From Pedobacter sp. Hv1 (lineage in GTDB: Bacteria; Bacteroidota; Bacteroidia; Sphingobacteriales; Sphingobacteriaceae): a DNA stretch of 64,000 nt. A program made the translations under genes and the position numbers. The stretch's first letter is position 1. Each line of letters opens with the position of its first letter. Shown here piece after piece: positions 51,769 through 60,720 of this stretch. The stretch lies in NCBI RefSeq assembly GCF_001412215.1, contig NZ_LLWP01000004.1:620001-684000 (forward strand), written 5' to 3'. A model generated the notes under the pieces. The model was given only the letters and a program-made list of their open reading frames with translations. It had not been told where the DNA came from and searched no databases.

Positions 51769-52038
51769 ATGAAAACAATTATCATTGTAGCCATACTGGC
51801 ATTTGGAATGAAACTTTCAACCTTTACCATTAATGAAAGCCTACAAAGTCAGCAAAAAACAACAGACACGGTAAAAAAAGAACTAGTAGACCCTGTTTGT
51901 AAAATGAAGATCAAGGCTAAATCTTCTATGAACGAAACTTACCTATATGAGAAAGTAAACTATACCTTTTGCTCTGCCAGCTGCAAAAGCAAGTTTGTAG
52001 CTCAACCCACTAAGTACATCAAAAAACCTAAATCGTAA
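51769..52038 (+). CDS. Secreted YHS-domain protein
   Basis: The 89-residue protein has a signal peptide-like start (MKTIIIVAILAFGMKLSTF) and a YHS domain DPVCKMKIKAKSS...YTFCSASCKSKFVAQPTKYI with Cys residues in the order Cys, then Cys-x-x-x-Cys. YHS domains bind heavy metals, often copper, in transporters and small periplasmic proteins. It starts 2 bases after the SCO gene. A short hairpin follows, then the second SCO gene. Confidence 0.88.
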   Translation: MKTIIIVAILAFGMKLSTFTINESLQSQQKTTDTVKKELVDPVCKMKIKAKSSMNETYLYEKVNYTFCSASCKSKFVAQPTKYIKKPKS

Positions 52039-52059
52039 TATTTAGGTACAATAGCTGTC

Positions 52060-52089
52060 ACTCCAGTTGGCCAATTGGCTGGCTGGAGT
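52060..52089 (+). terminator. Hairpin after the YHS gene
   Basis: ACTCCAG (52060-52066) pairs with CTGGAGT (52083-52089), with the palindromic TTGGCCAA inside, followed by TTTATTAATT. It may partially terminate the transcript before the second SCO gene. Confidence 0.55.
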
Positions 52090-52166
52090 TTATTAATTGC
52101 GCTGTCACAAAGTATAGAATTTAAGGTGGCTTGCTAATTTTATATTACCTTTACAATTTGAAAATT

Positions 52167-52811
52167 ATGAAAAGAATTATTCTCCCAGTCTTAACTTTAT
52201 TAGTTGGTATTGTTAGTGCTTGTAATAACAACAAAACCCTTCCCATTTATGGCAATCGCGAAGCTAAAATAGTAACTGCAGCAGATGGAAGCCAAAAAGT
52301 AGATACCATTTATCAAACTATTCCTGCATTTAAATTATTAAACCAGGATAGCACCTCTATTACTCAAGATAATTTTAAGGGTAAAGTATATGTTGCCGAT
52401 TTCTTTTTCACCTCATGTACTACGATCTGTCCAACTATGCACAGAAATTTAAAAACGGTATACGATCAATATAAAGACAATCCAGAAGTCATGTTTTTAT
52501 CGCACACCATTGATTTTAAATACGATAAACCATCTGTTTTGAAAAAATATGCTCAAAAATTAGGTGTTGATGGTGCCAAATGGCAATTTGTTTACGGCAG
52601 CAAAGACGAAGTTTATCATTTAGCAGAACATGATTATCTGGTGGCCGTTCAAGAAGATAGTACAGCCAGAGATGGTTATATCCACCAAGGTTGGTTGGTT
52701 TTAATAGACAAAGAGAAAAGAATGCGTGGGGCTTATGATGGCACCAAAACAGATCAAGTAGAACAACTTAAAAAGGATATCGCTACTTTATTGGCCGAAG
52801 AAAAGAAATAA
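52167..52811 (+). CDS. Second SCO family copper chaperone
   Basis: The 214-residue protein (ATG 52167) is a paralogue of the SCO 400 bases upstream. It has a lipoprotein signal (GIVSACNNN), the motif FTSCTTICPTMHRNLK (Cys84, Cys88) and the late His in DGYIHQGWLVLIDK. The DFFFTSC and ASHTID-like segments are shared with the first copy. The first Cys is flanked by Ser/Thr rather than Pro-Thr, which may change redox or metal behaviour. It precedes a cytochrome c gene by 2 bases. Confidence 0.92.
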   Translation: MKRIILPVLTLLVGIVSACNNNKTLPIYGNREAKIVTAADGSQKVDTIYQTIPAFKLLNQDSTSITQDNFKGKVYVADFFFTSCTTICPTMHRNLKTVYDQYKDNPEVMFLSHTIDFKYDKPSVLKKYAQKLGVDGAKWQFVYGSKDEVYHLAEHDYLVAVQEDSTARDGYIHQGWLVLIDKEKRMRGAYDGTKTDQVEQLKKDIATLLAEEKK

Positions 52812-52813
52812 AC

Positions 52814-53236
52814 ATGCGAAAGATTATCTTATTTGCACTTTTTTCGATCACCGTTTGTTGCATCATTTATTCTTGCCAAAGTGCTGGAGAAATAGAGCAG
52901 GCCAAATACCTCACTAGTGGCAAAGACATTTATATTAAAAACTGTCAGAATTGTCACGGAGCTAATGGAGAAGGTTTAGGAGAACTCGCTCCACCACTTA
53001 CTGATACTATATTTTTAAAAGCTAATAAATCCCAATTGGCATGTATCATTAAAAATGGTTCTAGCAAAGGAGTTACCATTCATGGCAAAAAGTATGAAGG
53101 TAAAATGCCTGCATTTGAAAAAATGGCCGACATTGACGTTGCTCAGGTTATTGTTTACATCACTAATTCTTTTGGCAACAAACAAGGCATGTACAAATAC
53201 GAACAGGTTCCTTTTGATCTGGAAAAGTGTAAATAG
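52814..53236 (+). CDS. Class I cytochrome c lipoprotein
   Basis: The 140-residue protein has a lipoprotein signal (CIIYSCQSA, lipid Cys near 21), one heme-c site CQNCHG (Cys44, Cys47, His48) and a late Met in KMPAFEKM as likely axial ligand. It may carry electrons to or from the diheme enzyme or an oxidase. It closes the copper cluster, 2 bases after the second SCO. A pyrimidine-rich repeat follows. Confidence 0.92.
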   Translation: MRKIILFALFSITVCCIIYSCQSAGEIEQAKYLTSGKDIYIKNCQNCHGANGEGLGELAPPLTDTIFLKANKSQLACIIKNGSSKGVTIHGKKYEGKMPAFEKMADIDVAQVIVYITNSFGNKQGMYKYEQVPFDLEKCK

Positions 53237-53279
53237 TCTTTAGTTAGAAAGTCAATAGTCAATAGTTCATGGCTTACAT

Positions 53280-53352
53280 TCCAACCCATTCCCTATTTCC
53301 TATTTCCTATTTCCTATTCACTCCAACTTCAGACTATTCCCTATTTCCTATT
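53280..53352 (+). repeat. CTATTTCC tandem repeat tract
   Basis: Repeats of CCTATTT and TTCCTATTC run through this pyrimidine-rich tract with several near-identical units. The complementary purine units occur at 29330-29365. It lies between the cytochrome c gene and rnpB; no gene is visible. Confidence 0.6.
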
Positions 53353-53392
53353 CACCCCAAACTTATAGACTAAAAACCTTATCTTTGTAAAA

Positions 53393-53756
53393 AATGCAAG
53401 CCATTCTATCGCCGTTCTGCGCAATCAGAAAGGAGGAAAGTCCGGGCAACATAGAGCATCTCGCTTCCTAACGGGAAGGAATTTGGGATTGAAGACCTGA
53501 ATGACGGAAAGTGCCACAGAAAATATACCGTCTCGATTAATCGAGGTAAGGGTGAAAACGTGAGGTAAGAGCTCACGAACTCGCTAAGTGATTAGTGTTT
53601 TGGTAAACCCCGGGAGTTGAAAGACCAAATAGGCTAACGCATGTAGGGCTGCTCGCTCGATGTTAGTGGGTAGGTCGTTAGAGATAAATGGCAACGTTTA
53701 TACTAGATTAATGATAGAAGAGAACAGAACCCGGCTTATAGGCTTGCATTTTTTTA
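53393..53756 (+). ncRNA. rnpB: RNase P RNA
   Basis: This is the catalytic RNA of RNase P, which removes tRNA 5' leaders. The outer helix P1 is AATGCAAGCC (53393-53402) with GGCTTGCATT (53741-53750), followed by a T run. Conserved segments are present: AGGAGGAAAGTCCGGGC, GAAAGTGCCACAGAAA and AGAACAGAACCCGGCTTA. A TATCTTTG box at 53380-53387 is the likely -7 element. End coordinates are set by P1 and the T run and may be off by a few bases. The remaining gap to 53946 shows only AT-rich sequence and a weak hairpin (53798-53829). Confidence 0.95.
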
Positions 53757-53946
53757 TTTTACAGCCGCTTACACTCCTAGTAAAAGCCTGTCTCAACATC
53801 AACGATATTGATTATTAATATTGATGTTTTTAAATCAGCTAAAACCTTTTAGGAGTTTTCTGGTTTATAGCGTAACAAATTGTATAAAAAACTATACATT
53901 AAACAAAAAATAATATATTAGTACTACTATAAATCAAACATAAGCT

Positions 53947-55347
53947 ATGGCTAAACTGCTAATAATAGATGACGAGCGAGCGATAAGAAGCACTTTACGT
54001 GAAATTTTGGAGTATGAGAGCTACGAAGTTGATGATATCGATAATGGTATAGATGGACTAGATCTCATCAAAAAGAACAATTACGACTTGGTACTGTGTG
54101 ATATCAAGATGAATAAGATGGATGGCATGGAAGTGTTAGAAAATGCACTGATCTTAAAACCAGACCTTCCATTTATTATGATTTCTGGACATGGAACCGT
54201 AGAAACAGCCATCGAAGCCAGTAAAAAAGGAGCATTCGATTTCGTATCTAAACCACCAGATCTCAATAGGTTATTAATTACAGTTCGCAACGCCCTAGAC
54301 CGTGGAACCCTTGTTACCGAAACCAAGGTATTAAAAAGACGTGTAAGTAAAACCCGTCATATTTTAGGCGAATCTGATAGCATTGCAAAAATTAAAGAAA
54401 CCATAGAACGTGTAGCCCCTACCGAAGCCCGTGTATTGATTACTGGTGCCAACGGAAGTGGTAAAGAATTAGTAGCTCGTTGGATCCATGAAAAATCGAA
54501 CAGAGCAGAAAGTGCCTTAATTGAGGTAAACTGTGCGGCTATCCCGTCAGAATTAATTGAAAGTGAACTTTTTGGGCACGAGAAAGGTTCATTTACTTCG
54601 GCTGTTAAACAACGGATCGGAAAATTTGAACTGGCCAACGGTGGTACTTTATTCTTAGATGAAATTGGCGACATGAGCCTTTCTGCACAAGCAAAGGTAT
54701 TGCGTGCCTTACAAGAACATAAAATTACACGTGTAGGTGGCGAAAAAGAATTGGATGTAAATGTGCGTGTAATTGCCGCAACTAACAAAGATCTTCTTAA
54801 AGAGATTGAAGATGGCAACTTTAGAATGGACTTGTACCACCGTTTAAATGTCATCAACATCCATGTACCTCACCTTACCGAACGTACAGACGATATTCCA
54901 GTAATTGCACAAAGCTTTTTAGAAGAAATTTGTGGCGATTATGGCATGCCCGCTAAAAAAATCAGCGACAGCGCAATGGAGGCTTTAAAAACCTTACCAT
55001 GGACAGGAAATGTACGTGAATTGCACAATATGATTGAGCGATTGATCATATTGAGTGATAAAACCATCACCGAAAATGATGTGATTGCTTTTGCCAACCC
55101 AACTGGTGGAACTAACATTGGCGCAGCAAACGGACATTCGGTATCAACTGCACAGCATGGAACGGCATTGAACTATGAAAAGTTCTCCAATTTTCAAGAT
55201 TATAAAGATCATGCAGAGAAAGAATTTATCAAGTATAAATTAGAAAAGAACAATTGGAACGTTTCCAAAACTGCCGATGATATTGAAATCCAACGCAGTC
55301 ACCTTTACAGTAAAATTGAAAAATTCGGACTGAAAAGAGCAGAATAA
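53947..55347 (+). CDS. NtrC-like response regulator with AAA+ and Fis domains
   Basis: The 466-residue protein has a receiver domain (Asp52 in LCDIKMNKMDG, Lys102), an AAA+ domain with Walker A GANGSGKE (167-174) and Walker B GTLFLDEIGD, and a C-terminal Fis-type helix-turn-helix (VSKTADDIEIQRSHLYSKIEKFGL). NtrC proteins activate sigma-54 RNA polymerase through loop GAFTGA; here the loop reads GSFTSA (214-219), so sigma-54 contact is uncertain. No sensor kinase is adjacent. A strong hairpin terminator follows. Confidence 0.93.
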   Translation: MAKLLIIDDERAIRSTLREILEYESYEVDDIDNGIDGLDLIKKNNYDLVLCDIKMNKMDGMEVLENALILKPDLPFIMISGHGTVETAIEASKKGAFDFVSKPPDLNRLLITVRNALDRGTLVTETKVLKRRVSKTRHILGESDSIAKIKETIERVAPTEARVLITGANGSGKELVARWIHEKSNRAESALIEVNCAAIPSELIESELFGHEKGSFTSAVKQRIGKFELANGGTLFLDEIGDMSLSAQAKVLRALQEHKITRVGGEKELDVNVRVIAATNKDLLKEIEDGNFRMDLYHRLNVINIHVPHLTERTDDIPVIAQSFLEEICGDYGMPAKKISDSAMEALKTLPWTGNVRELHNMIERLIILSDKTITENDVIAFANPTGGTNIGAANGHSVSTAQHGTALNYEKFSNFQDYKDHAEKEFIKYKLEKNNWNVSKTADDIEIQRSHLYSKIEKFGLKRAE

Positions 55348-55353
55348 TAGCAT

Positions 55354-55392
55354 TGTTGTAGGTGATGAAAAAACATCACCTACAACATTTTT
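55354..55392. terminator. Bidirectional terminator
   Basis: A perfect 14-bp stem (TGTTGTAGGTGATG, 55354-55367) and its complement (55374-55387) with an all-A loop is followed by TTTTTCT. It separates the NtrC-like gene from the convergent ClC gene. Confidence 0.9.
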
Positions 55393-57183
55393 CTAATTCA
55401 TATAATCTGCCTGTCTACTCAACATTGCCCTATATTTATTAAAAATAGCTGTTTTAGAAACAAAGCCAATATACCTCTCGGCCTCATCTACTACTGGCAA
55501 AATCCATACATTTTCGGTCTCCATCAACGCTAAAACCTCTTTAAGCTCTGCATTTACATGAATTACTGCTGGCGCCATTTCCATCAGCTCTTCAACTGTA
55601 TGTTGCATCTCCGAACTCGAATTGAAAGATTTCTTTAACAATTCTTCTACATACAAGAGGCCTTTAAATTGTTGCCCATCTCCTACCACAGGAAAAATAT
55701 TCCTTTTCGATTGTAGAATTTCTGGCATCTTATTAAGAATCAACTCATTTTCGTGGAGTATGAGATAATCTTTTTCAATGAGATACCTCAATTTCATCAT
55801 GTTCAATACGGTTGTATCTTTATCCTCATGATGAGACAGTTGTCCCTTATCTGCCAATGGTTTGGTATAAATGGAGTATTTATTTACACTTCTATTGATC
55901 AGGTAGGCAATAGCTGTGGTAATCATTAAAGGCACCATGAGTACATAACCTCCGGTAATTTCGGCAATTAAGAAAATACCCGTTAATGGCGCATGCATAA
56001 TAGACCCCAAAGAGGCCGCCATACCAGCCACAATAAAATTTGCCACATTAACCTGGGCAAAACCTAAAGTATTGATGCTAAATGCTACAATAAAACCCAT
56101 TAAGCCGCCCACAATTAAGCTTGGCGCAAAAATACCACCATTACCACCAGCACCTAGTGTAACCAAAGTGGCCACAGATTTAGCAAAAATGGTAAACAAT
56201 GTAAATAAGATAATTAGCCCTGGAACACTGCTGTAAGATGAAAAAATACTGTTCCTAATTACAGCTGTAGGGTCGCCTTTTAATAAGTTCTTAATGGTAA
56301 TGTATCCCTCACCGTATAGGGTTGGAAACAAAAACACCAAAGCACCAAGCATTAAACCACCTAAGATTACTTTTTTGTAAGGATGGTTGATGCGGTAAAA
56401 AAATTGTTTGATGGCATAATTGGCCTTCCCAAAAAAGACAGAAAATAAACCAACCAAGCACGCCAAAACCACATAATAGAGAATTGATGAGGTTTTCCAG
56501 CCCTCTGTTACCAAATAGAACAACTGCTCATTGTAAAAAAACCGGGCTACCACGGCAGCAGTTGCAGATGAGAGCAATAAAGGAATAAAAGCGGGAATGG
56601 TAAATTCTGGTAATAAAATTTCGATAGCAAACACAATACCTGCAATGGGGCTATTAAATGCTCCTGCAATACCTGCTGCTGCCCCACAAGCCAACAAAAG
56701 TGTAGTTTCTCTGTACGATAGGCCTAAAAAACGACCAACTGAAGAGCCAATAGAAGAACCACTGGTTACAATTGGCGCTTCTAAACCTGTAGAACCACCA
56801 AAACCTACGGTTAATGCCGCTGTAATAATCTGCGAATAGATGTTATGTGGTTCTACCTTGCTCGATTTTTTGGAAATGGTATACAATAAAGGGGTTAAAC
56901 CTGTTTCAAACTTGCCCTTCCGAATAAACCTTCGCACATACATTACCGAAAGTAGAATACCAACCAATGGAAACAGCAGGTACAAATAGTATTTATATTG
57001 CCAATGAAGATCAGTCTGTAAAAATTCTTCGATATGGTGGGTTAATGTTTTGAGTAAAGCAGCCGCTAAACCTGCCAAAACACCAACAATAAGCGCTGCA
57101 ATGACTAGAAAATTCCGGTTAGAGATTTTGGTTTTTCTATATAGATTTAGTTTATCAATGTAATTTACTAATCTGATATACAT
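55393..57183 (-). CDS. ClC family chloride channel/transporter with CBS domains
   Basis: The 596-residue product has the ClC membrane domain (about residues 25-440) and two CBS domains (about 470-590). Selectivity and gating segments are GSTGLEAPIV (gating Glu135), the GSSIGSSVGRF helix, GIAGAFNSPIAGIVFAIE and GGNGGIFAPSLIVGG. In the E. coli exchanger a proton Glu lies just after the FIIE strand; here that position appears to be Ile189, which is typical of channels rather than exchangers. CBS domains usually bind nucleotides. It is a single gene. Confidence 0.9.
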   Translation of the reverse strand: MYIRLVNYIDKLNLYRKTKISNRNFLVIAALIVGVLAGLAAALLKTLTHHIEEFLQTDLHWQYKYYLYLLFPLVGILLSVMYVRRFIRKGKFETGLTPLLYTISKKSSKVEPHNIYSQIITAALTVGFGGSTGLEAPIVTSGSSIGSSVGRFLGLSYRETTLLLACGAAAGIAGAFNSPIAGIVFAIEILLPEFTIPAFIPLLLSSATAAVVARFFYNEQLFYLVTEGWKTSSILYYVVLACLVGLFSVFFGKANYAIKQFFYRINHPYKKVILGGLMLGALVFLFPTLYGEGYITIKNLLKGDPTAVIRNSIFSSYSSVPGLIILFTLFTIFAKSVATLVTLGAGGNGGIFAPSLIVGGLMGFIVAFSINTLGFAQVNVANFIVAGMAASLGSIMHAPLTGIFLIAEITGGYVLMVPLMITTAIAYLINRSVNKYSIYTKPLADKGQLSHHEDKDTTVLNMMKLRYLIEKDYLILHENELILNKMPEILQSKRNIFPVVGDGQQFKGLLYVEELLKKSFNSSSEMQHTVEELMEMAPAVIHVNAELKEVLALMETENVWILPVVDEAERYIGFVSKTAIFNKYRAMLSRQADYMN

Positions 57184-57226
57184 TCATCATTTGATTTAGT
57201 GCAAAGAAAATTGAAAGCGTTTTTCT

Positions 57227-57949
57227 TTAGGCATCAAATTTATCCAACAGCTTTAACAGCGTGGTAAAATCTTTTGGATAAGGTGCTTCAATATGGATAT
57301 CTTGTTCGTCTAAGCCTTTAAAAGTAATTTCTTTAGCATGTAGGGCAAAGCGTTTCATAATGGGTTGCTCTTCTTCGTCTTTCGATAAACGGTAACCTTT
57401 TTTAATGGCCGACAAATACACGGGTTTACCTTTATACATATGATCGCCACAAATAGCTGCACGTTGGGTAGCCAAGTGGATACGGATCTGGTGCATTCTG
57501 CCTGTTACTGGCTTACACTCTACCAAAGTATAATGTTTGTAGTATTTTAAGGAATTGAAATAGGTTTCGGCACGTTTTCCCTCTGCCCGATCAATGGTTA
57601 CATTTTTATTGCCATCGTTCAAGATCGGAAGATCAACAAAAAGATTGTCGAATTGATATTGACCATCTACCACAGCATGATAAATCTTCTTTACCTTTCT
57701 GCGTTCAAACTGCATAGAAAGGTGTCGATAAGCTTCAGGGTTTTTGGCAATCACAATTGCTCCAGAAGTTTCCTTATCCAAGCGGTGGCAAACCTGTGCA
57801 TCAGCTGAATACTGTTTGGCCAAACGTAAGATATTTACCTCGCCTGCAGCACCACGCTCATCTAATGAAGCAATAAATGGAGGTTTGTTTACCACGATGT
57901 AATCATCGCTTTCGAATAGGATAAGGTCTTTAAAGTTTGGGTATTTCAC
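57227..57949 (-). CDS. RluA family RNA pseudouridine synthase
   Basis: The 240-residue enzyme converts uridine to pseudouridine in RNA. Family motifs are the catalytic HRLDKETSGAIVIAK (about residues 56-70) and GRMHQIRIHLATQRAAICGDHMY. It lacks an S4 domain, as in RluA or TruC-type enzymes. The frame begins with GTG (57949-57947); no in-frame ATG precedes the conserved NKPPF. Which rRNA or tRNA site is modified is unknown. Confidence 0.9.
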   Translation of the reverse strand: MKYPNFKDLILFESDDYIVVNKPPFIASLDERGAAGEVNILRLAKQYSADAQVCHRLDKETSGAIVIAKNPEAYRHLSMQFERRKVKKIYHAVVDGQYQFDNLFVDLPILNDGNKNVTIDRAEGKRAETYFNSLKYYKHYTLVECKPVTGRMHQIRIHLATQRAAICGDHMYKGKPVYLSAIKKGYRLSKDEEEQPIMKRFALHAKEITFKGLDEQDIHIEAPYPKDFTTLLKLLDKFDA

Positions 57950-58030
57950 GCTGTGTTCTTAAAATAAAGTACAAAAGTACAAATATTTAAGGGGATTGAG
58001 GGGAAATATAGCTCGGAAAGTAGGTGTAGG

Positions 58031-58651
58031 TTAATAATGAACCTTTTTGTATAAGCGGGCAGTATCTATTGCTTTAATTTTTATGAGCTCTTCAATATTT
58101 TTATCTTCTATATTCTGTCCATTAATTGGAACAAAAAAGGTTAAATATTCATAAGTATGTAGATCTTCTTTTGTTGTTGCCAAGGCTCCCTTACTGTATT
58201 CTTTGATTTGTTTTGTGATATCATTACTCCCTTTGATAATTTTTGGATAAAAACCTTTAATAAAGGTTTTCCTTTCAATATAACCAACACCATATTTATT
58301 AATCATAAAATCATTCTCATTAGATACAAATAGTCTAACCTCTCCAACATAGCTTTCTGGAACAATAATACTTTTGTTTGGCCTATATTCACTTATATAA
58401 AAGATAGAGCTGAAGACAATTACAAATATAGCGGCATGAGTTAGTATATACCATTTTGATTTCGTTATTTTCTTTGTTAGATAGCCTAACATAACAGAAA
58501 CACACATCATGCTGGGAGTAAACAATAATACCAAGAACCAAGAAGGAAGTATCATTGTTCGTGTCTGCAACATTTGTCTAATACCAACAACCAATGAAAG
58601 GATACCTAAGCCTATAATTATAAACTGTAGTTTGGATTTTAGATTTAGCAT
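58031..58651 (-). CDS. Membrane protein of unknown function
   Basis: The 206-residue protein has three membrane segments near the N-terminus (about 9-27, 37-60 and 70-88) and a soluble C-terminal domain starting at VPESYVGEVRLFVSNEN. I do not recognise the family. Codon and base use look more AT-rich than neighbouring genes, and there is no operon partner: an RluA gene and a response regulator lie on each side with gaps. It may be a recent acquisition; that is inference. Confidence 0.65.
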   Translation of the reverse strand: MLNLKSKLQFIIIGLGILSLVVGIRQMLQTRTMILPSWFLVLLFTPSMMCVSVMLGYLTKKITKSKWYILTHAAIFVIVFSSIFYISEYRPNKSIIVPESYVGEVRLFVSNENDFMINKYGVGYIERKTFIKGFYPKIIKGSNDITKQIKEYSKGALATTKEDLHTYEYLTFFVPINGQNIEDKNIEELIKIKAIDTARLYKKVHY

Positions 58652-58706
58652 TTATAAGGTTTAGAAGAATGGTTCCAAAAAGAAATTTATTCGACAAGAT
58701 AGCACA

Positions 58707-58739
58707 AAAAAAAGTCCCGACAAATGTCGAGACTTTTTT
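58707..58739 (-). terminator. Terminator of the OmpR/PhoB-type regulator gene
   Basis: AAAAGTC-C-CGACA pairs with TGTCG-A-GACTTTT around a short loop, flanked by A and T runs on both sides. It lies about 20 bases after the response regulator stop and can work on either strand. Confidence 0.8.
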
Positions 58740-58757
58740 AATATTTTAAAATTGGAA

Positions 58758-59447
58758 TTAACTCAGTTCAAACTTGTAACCTACCCCTTTTACAGTGGCT
58801 ACATAGTTTTCGCCTAATTTTTCACGTAGTTTTCTGATGTGAACATCGATGGTACGGTTGGTGACTACTACTGAATCTTCCCAAATATTTTTCAAGATCG
58901 ATTCTCTGGTATATACCTTTCCTGGTTTAGAAGCCAATAAATACAATAGTTCAAATTCTTTTTTGGCCAAAACTACTTTCTCTCCATTTTGGAAAACCAA
59001 ATAAGCTTCTCTATCAATTACCAAATCGCCTATTTCAACCTTGTTATCCGAAACCTCTTCACCACTCGAGTTTCTACGCAGAATGGCATTGATCCTACTC
59101 ACTAATGCTCTTGGTTTAATTGGTTTAGCGATATAATCATCGGCACCCACATTAAATCCAGCAATTTCAGAGTACTCTTCACTCCTAGCCGTTAAAAACA
59201 CCATAAACGTATTTTTAAACTCAGGAATTGCCCTCATTAAACGACAGGCTTCTATCCCATCCATTTTAGGCATCATAATGTCTAAAATAATTAAATCTGG
59301 ATGTACTTTTTTCGCAACCGAAATGCCATCCTGACCGTTATTTGCTAAAAATACCTGATAACCTTCTTTTTTAAGGTTATACTCAATCAGCTCTAAAATA
59401 TCTGGCTCGTCATCAACAATTAATATTTTTTGCTTGGCTGTGCTCAT
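58758..59447 (-). CDS. OmpR/PhoB-type response regulator
   Basis: The 229-residue protein has a receiver domain (Asp56 in LIILDIMMPKMDG, Lys in YIAKPIKP) and a C-terminal winged helix with EFELLYLLASKPGKVYTRE and TIDVHIRKLREKLG-type sequence. It matches PhoB/OmpR-type regulators. No histidine kinase gene is adjacent; partners may be elsewhere. It has its own terminator. Confidence 0.9.
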   Translation of the reverse strand: MSTAKQKILIVDDEPDILELIEYNLKKEGYQVFLANNGQDGISVAKKVHPDLIILDIMMPKMDGIEACRLMRAIPEFKNTFMVFLTARSEEYSEIAGFNVGADDYIAKPIKPRALVSRINAILRRNSSGEEVSDNKVEIGDLVIDREAYLVFQNGEKVVLAKKEFELLYLLASKPGKVYTRESILKNIWEDSVVVTNRTIDVHIRKLREKLGENYVATVKGVGYKFELS

Positions 59448-59553
59448 TGCTTTGTTTTATTTATTACGAAAGTAAGTATACAATTGCAATATTGAGTTAA
59501 AATCAGGTTAACAAATTGTTAAACCGCTTAATTATTTTAACATTAAATATGTT

Positions 59554-60660
59554 TTAAGGTAAGGTTTTATTTAAAAAAGCATCCAAAGCCTCGCCTCTTA
59601 AATCTTTAGCAATGATCTTTCCGTTAGGATCAACCAAGAAAGAACTAGGAATAGCCTGCACTTGATAAAGCCTTACTGTAGCTCCTTCAAAATCAGCCAA
59701 TTCACCAGCCTGAGCCCAGTTTAAGCCATCTTGTTTGATGGCCTGTTGCCAAGCATTTTTATCTTTATCTAAAGAAATTCCTAGTATGGTAAAGTTCCTA
59801 TTTTTAAAGGTATTGTAGGCTTTAACCACATTTGGGTTCTCTTTTCTACATGGTCCACACCACGAAGCCCAAAAATCAATCAATACATATTTACCTTTAA
59901 AATCTGTTAATTTTATCGCTTTACCATCTATAGAATTAATCGTAAAATCTGGTGCTGGCTGTCCAACTTGTACTGCTTTTAATTTATTAATTCCTTCTAT
60001 AAATGTTTTAACTGCAGTATTTTTCTTTAAGTTTTCGTCTACTTTTTCTGCATAGGCAATCATTGCATTTTCATTGCCTGAAGGATTAACCATGCTGATG
60101 GCGTAAAAACTCACTAAAGATTTGGTATTCTCTTGTGCAAATTTAATTACAGCTTTGTTCAGATCCTCAATCGCTTTCATATAGGTTGGCGAAAGTTGGG
60201 CAACCAATTGTTCGCGTTGCTCTGGATTTGCAGCAACTTTTTGATCAAAATCTGCCTTTACCTTTTCGATAGCTGAAGAATATTTAAACTTCAAGGCATT
60301 AAATTCAGTTAATTTATCAGCATCTTCTGCACCACTGATTTTATAATCGTGGTTTTTATTATTTAAATCGGCTGTTAACTTCACTTCATCACCATTTTTG
60401 GCAATGATCAGGTATTCGTTCAAACCTACATTGATCCGATAGAAATCTGCTTCTGGTGCTACTTTAGTAAACTTAAACTCTCCTTTTTCTGATAATACCG
60501 TAGAATCCAATACTTGCATGCTACTACTCGCCATACCATATAGGTATACTTTCTTTTCAGTGCCTGGGTTCTCAAATTTACCTTCAACGGTAAACTTTGA
60601 TTTGTCTTTACAAGCTGCAAAGATTGCAACCATACATAGTAGATAACCTAATTTTCTCAT
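59554..60660 (-). CDS. TlpA family thioredoxin lipoprotein with DUF4369 domain
   Basis: The 368-residue periplasmic protein has a lipoprotein signal (IFAACKD), an N-terminal DUF4369-type beta domain (about 22-110, FTVEGKFENPGTEKKVYLYG), a helical linker and a C-terminal thioredoxin domain with WCGPC (Cys268, Cys271) and the cis-Pro motif IPSSFLVDPNG. Such proteins reduce disulfides, often during cytochrome c or other envelope biogenesis in Bacteroidota. It lies 60 bases downstream of gatB on the same strand. Confidence 0.92.
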   Translation of the reverse strand: MRKLGYLLCMVAIFAACKDKSKFTVEGKFENPGTEKKVYLYGMASSSMQVLDSTVLSEKGEFKFTKVAPEADFYRINVGLNEYLIIAKNGDEVKLTADLNNKNHDYKISGAEDADKLTEFNALKFKYSSAIEKVKADFDQKVAANPEQREQLVAQLSPTYMKAIEDLNKAVIKFAQENTKSLVSFYAISMVNPSGNENAMIAYAEKVDENLKKNTAVKTFIEGINKLKAVQVGQPAPDFTINSIDGKAIKLTDFKGKYVLIDFWASWCGPCRKENPNVVKAYNTFKNRNFTILGISLDKDKNAWQQAIKQDGLNWAQAGELADFEGATVRLYQVQAIPSSFLVDPNGKIIAKDLRGEALDAFLNKTLP

Positions 60661-60720
60661 GTAATCTGTATTTATTTGTTTTTAATGGTCTGGGTATCCT
60701 GTTACCACAGGCAAAACCAT

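Noticed and set aside
54357..54860. Minus-strand open frame of 167 codons inside the NtrC-like gene
   Set aside because: It lies entirely opposite the AAA+ domain with Walker A and B motifs on the plus strand.
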